Origin: Paraphaeosphaeria minitans
Taxonomy: Eukaryota; Ascomycota; Dothideomycetes; Pleosporales; Didymosphaeriaceae
Assembly: GCA_015832175.1 (NCBI GenBank)
Contig: WJXW01000018.1
Location: forward strand, 930,001 to 994,000
Reading direction: 5' to 3'
DNA length: 64,000 nucleotides
The stretch's first letter is position 1; every line of letters begins with the position of its first letter. The notes beneath the pieces are model-generated. The model worked only from the letters and a program-made list of their open reading frames with translations. It was not told where the DNA came from and searched no databases. Of this stretch, positions 31,535-40,901 are shown piece after piece. The position numbers and the translations under genes are program-made.

Positions 31535-34500
31535 TTATTCGAGTCGTCCGGTGGCCAGGGCAAACTGTATGGTTTGGTTGACTACTTCCATGTCCGGCTT
31601 CCAGGATTTGGATGGTCCGTCCAGGTATTCTCCTTTCGCTGTCTTCCGCTCTGTCCTTCCCCCCAGGAAAAATGAGAGGTCACCCCACCGGTCTCCGGCC
31701 ACCTCTACCAGCGGTTTCCGTTGTTCTGTCCATCTAGTACACTCGAACAGGAAGTGTCGGGCTGTTTCCCTTTTGGGTCCACATTCGCAATCAGTCGATT
31801 CTACGGCCTTCGTTCTTGCCAGGTCATTGTTGAGGCGACTATGCTTTGTCCGTAGCTGGCAGAGTACCTTTGCTTCTCTGTACGTGCATTTGTCGTATAG
31901 TAGTCTGGTATGCTTCCCCGGGAGGGCGCTGTCGATTTCGTATTTGCCTTTCTGTCTCAGCTCGATCTCGTTTTTTACTTGCTTCAGCGCGGGCGCCAGT
32001 GCTGTTATCCGGATCCTAGGTAGGGGCTTGGTTGTAGCGTATTGGGCAAGATCATGAGCCATGTCACCCCCTATGACTCCAGACCTCGCTGGTACCCACT
32101 GTAAGCAGATCGCCGGTCCTCCTCCATCTCTGAGTTTTCGGGCTATCTCGCACGTTCTTCCGATGATGCTCTGTCCACTTTGCCTGGCAGGTTTCGCTAG
32201 GGCGCGCAGAGCTGAGGTGTTGTCGCTTGCAATCACGGTGGGCAGCGCGAGTTTCCTCACGTCCGGGGGAAAGTTCCCCATGTTGTTCCATATGCATTCG
32301 ATATGTGCCATCGCGTGGTGTATCGCCATAAGTTCGGTGTGATTTGCGGTGATTCGATCGTTTCGCCCGATTCGCAGGCATTGTTTGTCCTCCACCCGGC
32401 CATGGTCGAGGCTGAAGTAGATCCCGACGCCGATGTTGCCTTTCCGGTAGGATGCGTCGACAAAGAGTATCCTCTCATTTGCTGCGTTCGCCCACTCGAC
32501 CGCTTCCTCCCTTTCCTGGATGGTAGTCTTGAAGCCAGGGTGCCATGGTGCCTTGCAGTAGGGTTCAATCGTTTCGAGGTCTGCCAGATCGATCTTCTCG
32601 AACCTGCGTGCGATCTGTTGTAGCGGCGACCGGAAACGTCTGTTCCGTATGTCCAGCTGCCGTTGCAGACGCCAGAAAGGGTGCTTCTTCGGTAGTGTGT
32701 GACACTTGACCCAGAACTTGCCTTGCTGGTGCTCCCATCGGTTGCGCATCGGGACAATGCTTGATTCGGCCTCTGCTCTCTCTATTCCTAGTGTTCGGAA
32801 CGCTCCTACGGTCGCTTGCGCTCCCAGCCTTTGTGCTTGGTCAAGTATCTTCGTCGTCTGTTTTGCCGCCTTGGGGGACCATATCGGCGAGGCATAGTCG
32901 ATTACTGGCGCAACCTTTGACGTGAAGAGGGTCCGGGCTGTCTGCGGGTTCAATCCTTTTATGCGTTTCAGTGCAAGAGCTGCCTTCAATCCCCTCTTTC
33001 CAGCTCGGACTACGTGCTCTTTGTAGCGCAGCTGCTGATCGAGAATCACTCCCAGGATCTTAACTTCGTGTGTAGGCGCGATTTCCTCTCCGTCTATTAC
33101 CAGAGGTAAGCTCGAGAGCTTGCTGTTGTTGCGTGTGAGGTGCGCGAAGGCTGTTTTGCTCCCTTCGAAAGATGCCCCACTTGCCTTAGCCCACCGTTCC
33201 GCTCTTTCGACAACCGTGGTTTGCAACGTCGATGTGTTGGCTTCCGCTGAGTCGCCCACGACCCATGCAGTGTAGTCGTCGACGAAAGCTATTGCCCCCT
33301 TATTTCGATTCTGCTGTGACGTGACCAGGTCGGCGTTGAAAAACAGGAATGCGATTGGCGAGATGTTGGATCCTTGCGGTAGCCCTGATTGGGGCAGGTC
33401 GGTGAGTGGGGTCGTTTCCCCATTGATAGTAACGGAGGCTTTCCGTTCTGTGCAGAAGTCGCGGATCCATTTCGTGAGCGGGCGTGGTATACCACGCCTT
33501 TCTAGTCTCTGGCTGAGCACTTCGACATCCACTCCATTGAATGCTCCGCGCACATCAAAGCTGGCCAAGCTAAGTACTTTGCCATCTCTCCACGCCTGGA
33601 AGGCTCGTTCCTGTAGCATGGTAAGTGCTTGTGTTGTCGATCGACCTTTCCGGGCTCCAAAGTGGCTCTTGGGGAGTAGGTGGTGTTCCTCCGCAAAGTA
33701 GGCTAGTCGCTGCGCGATGACGGCCTCCAAGCCCTTGCCTAATGTCGCCAGCAGGGATATTGGTCTGTATGATTGAGCCCTGGTCCAGTCTCTTGTTCCT
33801 CCCTTTTTGAGAGGGATGATTGTTGCTATCTTCCACTGCCGCGGTAGTTTGCCGGTTTCGAGTGACAGCCGGTAAAGTGCCACTATGTGTTCTTTAAGGA
33901 CTGCCCAGAGCTCTTGCCATACCACTGCTGGCATTCCATCGTTTCCAGGTGCTTTAAACGGGTTCGCGGCGAAGATGGCCCTGTGGACCTCGTCTTCCGC
34001 CAATGGTTCCATAGGTAACTCGTCTTGTTGCCGCCCCTCTTCAAAAGCCTCTGTAACTGGTGCCGGCCGAGGAAAGAATTCCCTAAGGAGTTCTTGAGCG
34101 ATGCTCTCATTTTTGGTGCGCACTGGCCCGCGTGCGGCCTTGAGTGCTGGTATCTTGGTGAGACTCCTCTCCTGGCTTGGGTCCATGTACTTGGCTACTG
34201 TCCAGATGTTGTCGGCGTCCGCGATGAAGTCGAGCCAGTGTGTTTTCCTCTGTTTTCGTGCCGCATCGTGGAATCTCTTGCGATAGGAGTCCGCCATCTC
34301 TCGCGTGTAGCGATCTTCCGTTCCGGCTCTTCTCCTTGCCCTTGCTTTGTTGCGCCAGAAGGTATAATCTGCCCGCAACTTTGTAAGGTCCTCGTTCCAC
34401 CACCTCTTTGCATATGGAGATGGCTTTGCTACCGGGACGTGTTTCTCCACTGCAGGTGTCACCAACTCCATAATGTATTCGCAGTATGCATCGACGCTGC

Positions 34501-35353
34501 CACAGTCCTGTGGTTCGGGGCGAGCATGCATCGCGGCTTCCACCATCCGCCTCACATCTGACCACCTGGTTTTCCTCCATAACTTCCTAGGTTTGGTGTC
34601 CGGGCTCTGCCATTCGACCACCATTTCAGTTCGGATTGCACTGTGGTCCGAGCCGTGTTCTGTTTCGTCGATGCTGCAGCTGCACACCTCGTTCGCCAAC
34701 TGGGGCGTAGCGAGTATGAGGTCGATTGTGGATGCTCTGCTATCGTCGTCCGAGTGCCAGGTGGCAGTTCCGCGGGGCGCGAGGCTTTGCAGGTCCAGGT
34801 CAGCCATCAGGTCTATGATGCTTTCAGCTTCGCCTTGGCGGTCCGTCGTGCCAACATGGTCACCTCCCCAGAGTTGGTCGTGCCGATTGAAGTCGCCAGC
34901 TAGGATCAGTTCCACGTGGTTCCTTTGGCTCCTCCTGGTTTCGTTGATTATCCTTTCGATTCGACGTAGGCTTTCGGGCAACTCTGGATCGGTTCTGCTC
35001 GTCTTGATTGGGATATAAACTGAGATCACCAGTGCTTGTCTGTCTCCAATCTCCACTAGCGCCGCTGCTAAGTCACGCGAGTGGGTGTTTATAGGTCTTG
35101 CGGTTAGGTCTTTATGCGTCCAGATCATGGCTCTAGGCCGGTTGTTTCCTCCGTTTGTCACTGGCAGCATTGGTTTCCAGTACGCATGGTTCCTGGGCCC
35201 CGGCTGCCACGATCCCTCTTCGTCTTGGTAGACGTGTGGCTCCTGAAAGAGAAGGAGGGCATAGTCTTGTAAGTATTCTGCATTCATAATACTGTGCTGT
35301 GTTTCGGACATTCTTCTTACGTTCGCTTGGTAGATTTTCAGTTCTCTATGCAT
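31535..35353 (-). CDS. LINE ORF2: endonuclease, reverse transcriptase, RNase H (1272 aa)
   Basis: Carries out target-primed reverse transcription. N-terminal apurinic-type endonuclease (about 1-240) with GDFNRHDQLWGG, STIDLIL and GSDHSAI. Reverse transcriptase (about 490-770) with SYRPISLL, a PQGSNISP motif and catalytic FVDD in place of the usual YADD. RNase H (about 965-1110) with LFVDASY, an HTELMAI Glu and ASDNTSAL. The C-terminus has a CxC plus H-x4-C cluster (CECGPKRETARHFLFEC). All catalytic acids seen are present, so the protein looks active. The start ATG overlaps the ORF1 stop as ATGCATAG, which suggests termination-reinitiation. Confidence 0.93.
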   Translation of the reverse strand: MHRELKIYQANVRRMSETQHSIMNAEYLQDYALLLFQEPHVYQDEEGSWQPGPRNHAYWKPMLPVTNGGNNRPRAMIWTHKDLTARPINTHSRDLAAALVEIGDRQALVISVYIPIKTSRTDPELPESLRRIERIINETRRSQRNHVELILAGDFNRHDQLWGGDHVGTTDRQGEAESIIDLMADLDLQSLAPRGTATWHSDDDSRASTIDLILATPQLANEVCSCSIDETEHGSDHSAIRTEMVVEWQSPDTKPRKLWRKTRWSDVRRMVEAAMHARPEPQDCGSVDAYCEYIMELVTPAVEKHVPVAKPSPYAKRWWNEDLTKLRADYTFWRNKARARRRAGTEDRYTREMADSYRKRFHDAARKQRKTHWLDFIADADNIWTVAKYMDPSQERSLTKIPALKAARGPVRTKNESIAQELLREFFPRPAPVTEAFEEGRQQDELPMEPLAEDEVHRAIFAANPFKAPGNDGMPAVVWQELWAVLKEHIVALYRLSLETGKLPRQWKIATIIPLKKGGTRDWTRAQSYRPISLLATLGKGLEAVIAQRLAYFAEEHHLLPKSHFGARKGRSTTQALTMLQERAFQAWRDGKVLSLASFDVRGAFNGVDVEVLSQRLERRGIPRPLTKWIRDFCTERKASVTINGETTPLTDLPQSGLPQGSNISPIAFLFFNADLVTSQQNRNKGAIAFVDDYTAWVVGDSAEANTSTLQTTVVERAERWAKASGASFEGSKTAFAHLTRNNSKLSSLPLVIDGEEIAPTHEVKILGVILDQQLRYKEHVVRAGKRGLKAALALKRIKGLNPQTARTLFTSKVAPVIDYASPIWSPKAAKQTTKILDQAQRLGAQATVGAFRTLGIERAEAESSIVPMRNRWEHQQGKFWVKCHTLPKKHPFWRLQRQLDIRNRRFRSPLQQIARRFEKIDLADLETIEPYCKAPWHPGFKTTIQEREEAVEWANAANERILFVDASYRKGNIGVGIYFSLDHGRVEDKQCLRIGRNDRITANHTELMAIHHAMAHIECIWNNMGNFPPDVRKLALPTVIASDNTSALRALAKPARQSGQSIIGRTCEIARKLRDGGGPAICLQWVPARSGVIGGDMAHDLAQYATTKPLPRIRITALAPALKQVKNEIELRQKGKYEIDSALPGKHTRLLYDKCTYREAKVLCQLRTKHSRLNNDLARTKAVESTDCECGPKRETARHFLFECTRWTEQRKPLVEVAGDRWGDLSFFLGGRTERKTAKGEYLDGPSKSWKPDMEVVNQTIQFALATGRLE

Positions 35354-36860
35354 TCGGTATGGCCTGTAGTTCGCTCCGGAGCCTTTTGTAGACGGGGCAG
35401 CCTCGATCGCTGGCGCGGTGTGGTCCCTCGCAGTTGGCGCATTTTGGTTCTCCAGCTGTGCATTCTCGGTTCGTGTGACCTGTTCTCGCGCATACTCCGC
35501 ACGTCGGCTCTGGTTCCGGGCATCGGTGCGCTTTGTGATTGTCGAATGTCTGGCAGTTGTAGCATCTTTGCGGCGTGGCCATCCTTACGTACGGCTTGGT
35601 GTAGGCTAGTTCTCCTTCGATTTCCACGAATTTACGGTGTAGGAGGCTCTCGGCTTCCTCTCTGCTCGCGAGGTAGACTGCAATGGAGCAGTACAGCTTG
35701 TCGGGGGATTGTTGGCCGAGGAAATGCATCTTTCTGATCGTTACACCGTTCTCGGCGCTTAGTCTCTCGCAGGCATCCCCATGGATCCGGATCCTTGTGT
35801 CATCGCAGATGGCGTTCTTGTTCACACGGTCCACTTTCACCACGTGCCATTGTTCACCGTGAATGCGTGCGCCGTTGAAGTGTGTGGTGATCCAGTCCGT
35901 GTAAATCCTTGCTTTCCTCTCGTCTTCGTGGGTACGGAGGCATACCCTGACTCTCGCCAGGTTGCCCCCTCGTCTTGCGATTCCCACCCATCCGATGTCC
36001 TGTGTTGGGCCATGACTCTTGAATGCCTGCTGTATCCTTTCTCGGATACGCTTCACGCTTGCGTCTTCCATGTGCATTCCATAGGCTTCCGTCATATCCA
36101 GATCGAAGCCTGGGAGGCTCGCCAGTGTATCCGAGGGGCCGTTCGTGTTGTTGGGGATCGGTTGGCTCGGTTGGCTCGGTTGGCTCGGTTGGCTCGGTTG
36201 TGGGGATTCCCTGGTGCTTGTTAAGGCTGCAGCGTACGTCGGCCGGTTGGTCGCCCCTTGCGCGAGCGCGTCTTTGCACGCTTTTATTTCTTGCTTGCAT
36301 TCATGTAGCTCCTGCTTCAGCTGTTCGTTCTGGGCTCTGAGCCCCTGTAGTTCCGCTTGGAGTTCCCTGTGTCGTTCGTCCGCTAGCTCTTCTTGTTCCT
36401 TCATCGCTGCCATGATCTTGTCGACCGCTTCTTGCAGTCCTTTCGTCTGATCGATTCTTCCCTGCCGTAGTTGCGATGCTATCGGTGCCGCAGCTGATGT
36501 CAGTGTTTGAAGTCTCATCGTTTTGGTCTTTCTCGTCTTTCTCTGGGGTGAGTTGTGGTTCGTGGAAGTCGGCGTTTGCGGTGCCTCCCTCGCGGTTCCT
36601 TGCACATCTTCAATTTCTCCATCATCCTGCTCGCGTGCCTGGGAGAGCGCTCTGAAGTTGTTCGAGTATAATATCGTGCCGCTGTGGAGGATTCGGGGTG
36701 CGTGTCGCGTCGGTCGCTTCGGTCTTTCGCGGTCGTCGGTTGGCCGCACCTCGCGTGGGCTCGACGCGTCGCCCGTCCCACGCGTGGAGGGTCGCGACAT
36801 CGGTCGTAGGACTCCCGTCTGTCGTAAAATCGCCTCTCCTCTCGTAGCAAAGGAATTCAA
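35346..36860 (-). CDS. LINE ORF1: gag-like RNA-binding protein (504 aa)
   Basis: Nucleic-acid-binding chaperone of the LINE ribonucleoprotein. A basic, low-complexity N-terminus is followed by a coiled-coil-like stretch (about 145-195), a short PSQ repeat (about 225-237, encoded by a 9-bp tandem repeat near 36160-36200), an RRM-like region and three C-terminal zinc knuckles starting CYNC, CGVC and CANC (about 430-490). The middle one is a perfect C-x2-C-x4-H-x4-C. It overlaps ORF2 by 8 bp. Its start lies only 72 bp inside the element end. Confidence 0.9.
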   Translation of the reverse strand: MNSFATRGEAILRQTGVLRPMSRPSTRGTGDASSPREVRPTDDRERPKRPTRHAPRILHSGTILYSNNFRALSQAREQDDGEIEDVQGTAREAPQTPTSTNHNSPQRKTRKTKTMRLQTLTSAAAPIASQLRQGRIDQTKGLQEAVDKIMAAMKEQEELADERHRELQAELQGLRAQNEQLKQELHECKQEIKACKDALAQGATNRPTYAAALTSTRESPQPSQPSQPSQPSQPIPNNTNGPSDTLASLPGFDLDMTEAYGMHMEDASVKRIRERIQQAFKSHGPTQDIGWVGIARRGGNLARVRVCLRTHEDERKARIYTDWITTHFNGARIHGEQWHVVKVDRVNKNAICDDTRIRIHGDACERLSAENGVTIRKMHFLGQQSPDKLYCSIAVYLASREEAESLLHRKFVEIEGELAYTKPYVRMATPQRCYNCQTFDNHKAHRCPEPEPTCGVCARTGHTNRECTAGEPKCANCEGPHRASDRGCPVYKRLRSELQAIPNA

Positions 36861-36932
36861 ATGGATGATGTGCCCCCAATGGTTGTTAGATGGCTGCTGC
36901 CTTCACGTGAGATTTTCCATCCGTTATAAGGT

Positions 36933-37092
36933 CAAATACTATTATAAACGCTATTATAAACGCTATTATGAACGCTATTATGAACGCTATTATAAACGCT
37001 ATTATGAACGCTATTATGAACGCTATTATAAACGCTATTATAAACGCGCTTATAAACGCTATTATAAACGCTATTATAAACGCTATTATAAA
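36933..37092. repeat. 12-bp minisatellite, about 13 units (ATTATRAACGCT)
   Basis: Near-perfect tandem array; R is A or G, and one unit reads GCGCTT. The left flank of the LINE (about 31210-31229) reads GCTATTACAAATACTATTA, a mutated continuation of the same repeat, so the LINE split the array. Confidence 0.9.
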
Positions 37093-37239
37093 TATAATTT
37101 TTAATAACTTAGTAGTCTTAGTCCTTCTTAATATTATTACCTACGCTAGGAGGCAGCAAAAGCTAGTCTTTCTAGATACTAGAGATAGTAGAGACTATAT
37201 TAGAGGCTTTAGTAGAGTAGGTAGAGAAGTATAGGCAAT

Positions 37240-37613
37240 TGTTAGGATCTAAGACTCTAATAATGGCTCGCCGACGGTTTTATACTTAGGAGGGCGCGTA
37301 GTAGGGATCTAATATAGATTATACGCTAACTACGCCCTAAATGAAAAAATTACGTAATTGCTCCCTATAGAGCAGTAGAGTACTCTCTATAAAGTAGAAT
37401 TTCTTTAGTATACAATAATATAAGAATAGGCTCTCTATACTTATATTTAACCTATTTATTAATCTATTATTTAGATTACACTTAGGCCATAATATTAACT
37501 TATTATGTTTATAAAATACTGTTATATTAATAAGACTTCTTAACCTTTATAAGTACTTCTGTCTAAGAACTAACTTTAACCTTTTAGAACTAGCTTCCCT
37601 CTTAAATTTAATA
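37240..37613 (+). repeat. RIPped gypsy LTR (~374 bp), third variant
   Basis: Starts TGTTAGGATC and ends AATTTAATA. The last ~190 bp match the U5 side of the A/B/E LTRs, while the 5' half is unrelated. It is followed by the same primer-binding-like stretch (TCTTAAACACCCTTAATATAA) as in B. Confidence 0.65.
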
Positions 37614-38121
37614 TCTTAAACACCCTTAATATAAACACTATATAAACTCCTACTTCTTTAACCACTTTAGCTACTACTAATAAGACTACACTAATTAGTA
37701 ATACCTATAATAAGATAGTGAAACCTAACTTATATAATAGTATCTACGTTAAGAGTAATATATAGCTCTTAGAGCTTAACCTATACTTCTACTTCTTTAG
37801 AAGAGAAGAGAAAAATAAGAATAAAGTCTTACTTATAATTTTCTATGTAAGAGGATAAGCTGCTAATTAGATTAATCTATATATTATAATATATCTTACA
37901 GAAGAGAATACTAACAGTAGCTAAGTTAATAAAGTTATTAAAAGCTATACTACTTTCTATTCCTAACTTAAATAATTATTTAGAGTTATAAATAAAGTAC
38001 TATTTACTAAATAATAGATCTAAGACATTAAATAAACTATATTAGTAGCTAAGTACGTAGTAGCTTTTTAACACTACACAATATAACTTAACTGGGGAGA
38101 TAACACCCTAAAGACAATATA
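37614..38121 (+). pseudogene. RIPped gypsy gag remnant
   Basis: Follows the LTR at 37240 in the same order as the gag of B, with weak block similarity (AACTTAACT.GGGATAA near 38080-38100), but dense TAG/TAA in every frame. Truncated at the 192-bp LTR that starts at 38122. Confidence 0.5.
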
Positions 38122-38313
38122 TATTATAGGCTAGCCTTAGAGAGTGAATAGAACTGTAAGTACTAAATATAAAGGATAAATTCTAGATATTAAGTCTCTA
38201 TAGAGGGGTTTATCACTTATAAGAAGAGTTTTCTTTAGTAGGTCTACTTTTTTAAGGTAGTTCCTTTCTTTAAGATCCTTTTAAAGGCTAGGGCATAGCC
38301 CTAGCCTATTATA
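38122..38313. repeat. RIPped LTR, 192-bp family, copy 1
   Basis: Starts TATTATAGG and ends CCTATTATA. It is the reverse complement of 58096-58288, which keeps TGTAATAGG and CCTATAACA ends. No clear target duplication is seen (ATATA on one side, TACCC on the other). Confidence 0.7.
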
Positions 38314-38622
38314 TACCCTAGACCTTACTTAATTTAAAACGTCTTATAGTTAAAAGGTAAGCTTTAGAGATCTAAGGAATATAGTACTATAGTAAGGTAG
38401 TAGTGTTATAGGCGTTATTCTTCTATTAGGAACTTATTATTATTTTAGTAAGAGTTCCCTTATAGTGTAGAGGTGGCCCTAAGGGGGTTTTACAGTAAAG
38501 GCCCTTATTAGGCAGTTCGCTTATTTACTTTATATTATAAGGCGATAGGACGGCGCTCCTACCTTTTTTAATATAATTATTATATGTCTGTTACCTTAGC
38601 AGTGTATTACTATTATAGTTTC
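38314..38622. other. Unclassified AT-rich RIPped DNA
   Basis: No recognisable coding block or repeat end. One GC-richer patch near 38470-38560 (AAGGGGGTTTTACAG, CGGCGCTCC) shows uneven mutation. Confidence 0.4.
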
Positions 38623-38860
38623 TATCTGTATAGTTTATTGTACAAATAGCACTAAGTAAAATAGGGGCCTACCTACCTATAGGGACCCGCATAAGAACCC
38701 ACTACTTAGGTTAGCGCTAAGAGGCAGAGACTTTATAAAGCCCTTAGTACCCCTTTGTATAATAGACTAGACGTAATTAATTAAACCTACTTCTTACCCT
38801 TTGTATAATAGTATACTATTAACCCTTAAATGCTTAATTGCAGATTAAGCCAAACCTATA
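38623..38860 (+). repeat. RIPped solo LTR, 238-bp family, copy 1
   Basis: Same length and order as 53924-54161, with TG/CA ends mutated to TATCTGTATAG and CCTATA. No flanking duplication is detectable. Confidence 0.75.
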
Positions 38861-38958
38861 ATTATAGTATTTATACTTTAATAGAGCCTCTCTAGTACCT
38901 AAGCTAAAGAACTTAGTAATAGTTAATACTTTAGTATTACTAATATTAAAGTGCTAAA

Positions 38959-39369
38959 TATTACGTACCAGATAACAACGTGGGACTCAGGCGCTTATGA
39001 AGGTGTGATGAAGCAATAACAGGGTTACAAACGTAACAAAGAGACGCTAAGTAACTTAGATTAGGTTATGTAATGTGCTCAGTTGCTTAGCGGCACTAAG
39101 TAGTAGAGCTAGTTATATAAAGTGCTTAGTTGCTTAGTAGCACTAAGCAGCGGAGCAGCCTTAGTATATAGGAACGTAAGGATAGGCTCTCTATACTTAT
39201 ATTTAATCTGTTTATTAATCTATTGTTTAGATTCTAGTAGACTAAATTGTTAACTTGTTACACTTTGTAAGATACTATTATATTAATAAGACTTTCTACC
39301 TTCTGTAAGTACTCCTGCCTAAGAACTAACCTTAACCCTTTAGGACTAGCTACCCTTTTAGATTTAATA
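38959..39369 (+). repeat. 5' LTR of element B (411 bp)
   Basis: TATTACGTACCAG start (RIPped TGTTACG) to TTTAATA end. Same length as the 3' LTR. It is followed by the conserved stretch TCTTAAACACCCTTAATATAAG, where the primer-binding site should be. Confidence 0.9.
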
Positions 39370-39929
39370 TCTTAAACACCCTTAATATAAGTACTTTACA
39401 AACTCCTACCTCTTCTATAGCTTTAGGTGCTGCTAAGATTACTTCTATAAAGGATAGCAGTAAGGCGCATAAACCTAATCTCTACTTTAGCAAATAATTT
39501 TAAACTAACGTCTAGATTCTCTAGTTAGACCTCTACTTCTTTAACTTAAACAAACCTCTTAAAGACAAAAAGAAGGTTATCTTCGCAGCAACATACATGC
39601 GAGGAGATATAGGATTATAGATCTATCTTTACTTTAAAAAGTACCTAGGAATAGACCACAATAATAACAATAACAACTACGCAGACAACTATACTAATAT
39701 AGTTAATATTATTAAAGATTATAATAACTTTAAGAAATGCCTTAAATAACTCTTTAGGATTACTAATAAGGACTCTATTGCAAAAGCAAAGATTTAGACT
39801 ATAATTTAGAAATAATTAGTAGCTAAGTATATAGCTAAGTTTTGCAGATACGCTGTGTAACTTAACTAGGATAATAAATCTCTTTAGGATATATACAAAC
39901 AAGGACTTAAATAGAAACTACGTAAGGAA

Positions 39930-39934
39930 CTCTT
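39930..39934. repeat. Target duplication CTCTT of element A, left copy
   Basis: CTCTT immediately before the A element; the matching copy is at 46519-46523. It interrupts the gag of B at the sequence AAGGAACTCTTACGTAG, which is continuous in element A's own gag (about 45541-45560, minus strand). Confidence 0.92.
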
Positions 39935-40345
39935 TGTTAAATCCAAGAGGGTAGCTAGTCCTAAAGGGTTAAGGTTGGTTCTTGGGCAGGAGTACTTACG
40001 GGAGGTGGAAGGTCTTGTTAATACAATAGTATCTTACAAAGTGTAACAAGTCAACAATTTAGTTTACTAGAATCTAAACAATAGATTAATAAACAGATTA
40101 AACACAAGTATAGAGAGCCTATCCTTGCGTTCCTATATACTAAGGCTACTCCGCTGCTTAGTGCCACTAAGCAACTAAGCACTTTACGTAACTAGCTCTA
40201 CTACTTAGTGCCGCTAAGTAACTAAGCATATTACGTAACCTAATCTAAGTTACTTGGCGTCTCTTTATTACGTTTATAACCCTATTATCACTTTATTACA
40301 CCTTTATAAGCGCCTAAGTCCTATATTATTATCTAGTACGTAATA
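39935..40345 (-). repeat. 3' LTR of element A (411 bp)
   Basis: Minus-strand TATTACGTAC start, TTGGATTTAACA end. The inner side abuts the purine tract GGAGGGGATAA. The outer end keeps the unmutated TTAACA. Confidence 0.9.
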
Positions 40346-40382
40346 TTATCCCCTCCCTTCCTATTCTTTGTCCTGAAGAATT

Positions 40383-40901
40383 ATGCCTACTAACTATAAT
40401 TCTACAAAGTGTTGTTACGGCCTTATTTCTATTATTAAAAACTACAGAGTAGTTATAGTGTTAAAGTGCTCCTTCTATAAGTCGCATTCTTACGTTTATA
40501 AAGTCTATATTAGCTTAGGGAAGTATAGTAAGTGTTAGAAACAAGACTTAAAGTGTAATATGGCTATTACTAGAAATAAGTTCTTGCGGTTAATTACTAA
40601 GAAGAAGAAATTAGAGGCGTAAATATTAGAGGCGCGAAAAGAATAGGATATAGCGTTTAAAGCCCTACGCGTAGCGCGCGCAAAAGAGGATTAGTTATTA
40701 AAATAATTAGCGCAGAACAAAAAGTGTACTAGCAAGGTTATTGCAGTAGAAAGTGCTGCGCTAATAGAGTTAAAGTTAGAGGAGGATCTAGCCTATCCCA
40801 CTTGGCCTACTAGTCTAGCTAAACTTAGCACGTCTATATAGTCTACAATAGATAACCTGCCTCTAGAGTTCTAGGATAATTCCTTAGCGTTACTGTCTTA
40901 G
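40383..40901 (+). pseudogene. Antisense ORF relic in element A (173 codons)
   Basis: On the strand opposite to pol, 38 bp inside the 3' LTR, an ATG opens a frame of 173 codons (MPTNYNS at the start). It has Cys residues grouped near the start (KCC, KCSFYK) and at KYSKC...LKCN, then a Lys/Glu-rich helical region (TKKKKLEA, FKALRVARA), then an acidic patch (ELKLEEDLA). In-frame stops are TAG/TAA at positions that are, or would be, Gln or Trp; several are sense codons in copy B and the reverse. That pattern means an ORF existed before RIP. The cysteine-then-helix layout recalls DNA- or RNA-binding proteins, but I cannot assign a family. Confidence 0.6.

Larger units (their letters stand above)
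31230..36932 (-). mobile_element. Intact non-LTR retrotransposon (LINE, Tad/I-like), 5.7 kb
   Basis: Two overlapping ORFs on the minus strand with no stop or frameshift. The 5' leader is about 72 bp and the 3' untranslated region about 305 bp, ending in a short AATCA-type repeat next to the target site (minus-strand reading of 31231-31246). It is bracketed by a 12-bp direct repeat. It shows no RIP, unlike the LTR elements starting a few hundred bases beyond its 5' end. RNase H within ORF2 and the two-ORF layout fit the Tad/I group. Confidence 0.92.

Noticed and set aside
36941..37092. CRISPR-like array
   Set aside because: Units are contiguous 12-mers without spacers, in a eukaryotic genome; it is a minisatellite.
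36523..37104. Plus-strand 193-aa ORF with RYYKRYYE-type repeats
   Set aside because: The repeats are the 12-bp minisatellite read in frame, and the rest is antisense to LINE ORF1. No independent evidence of coding.
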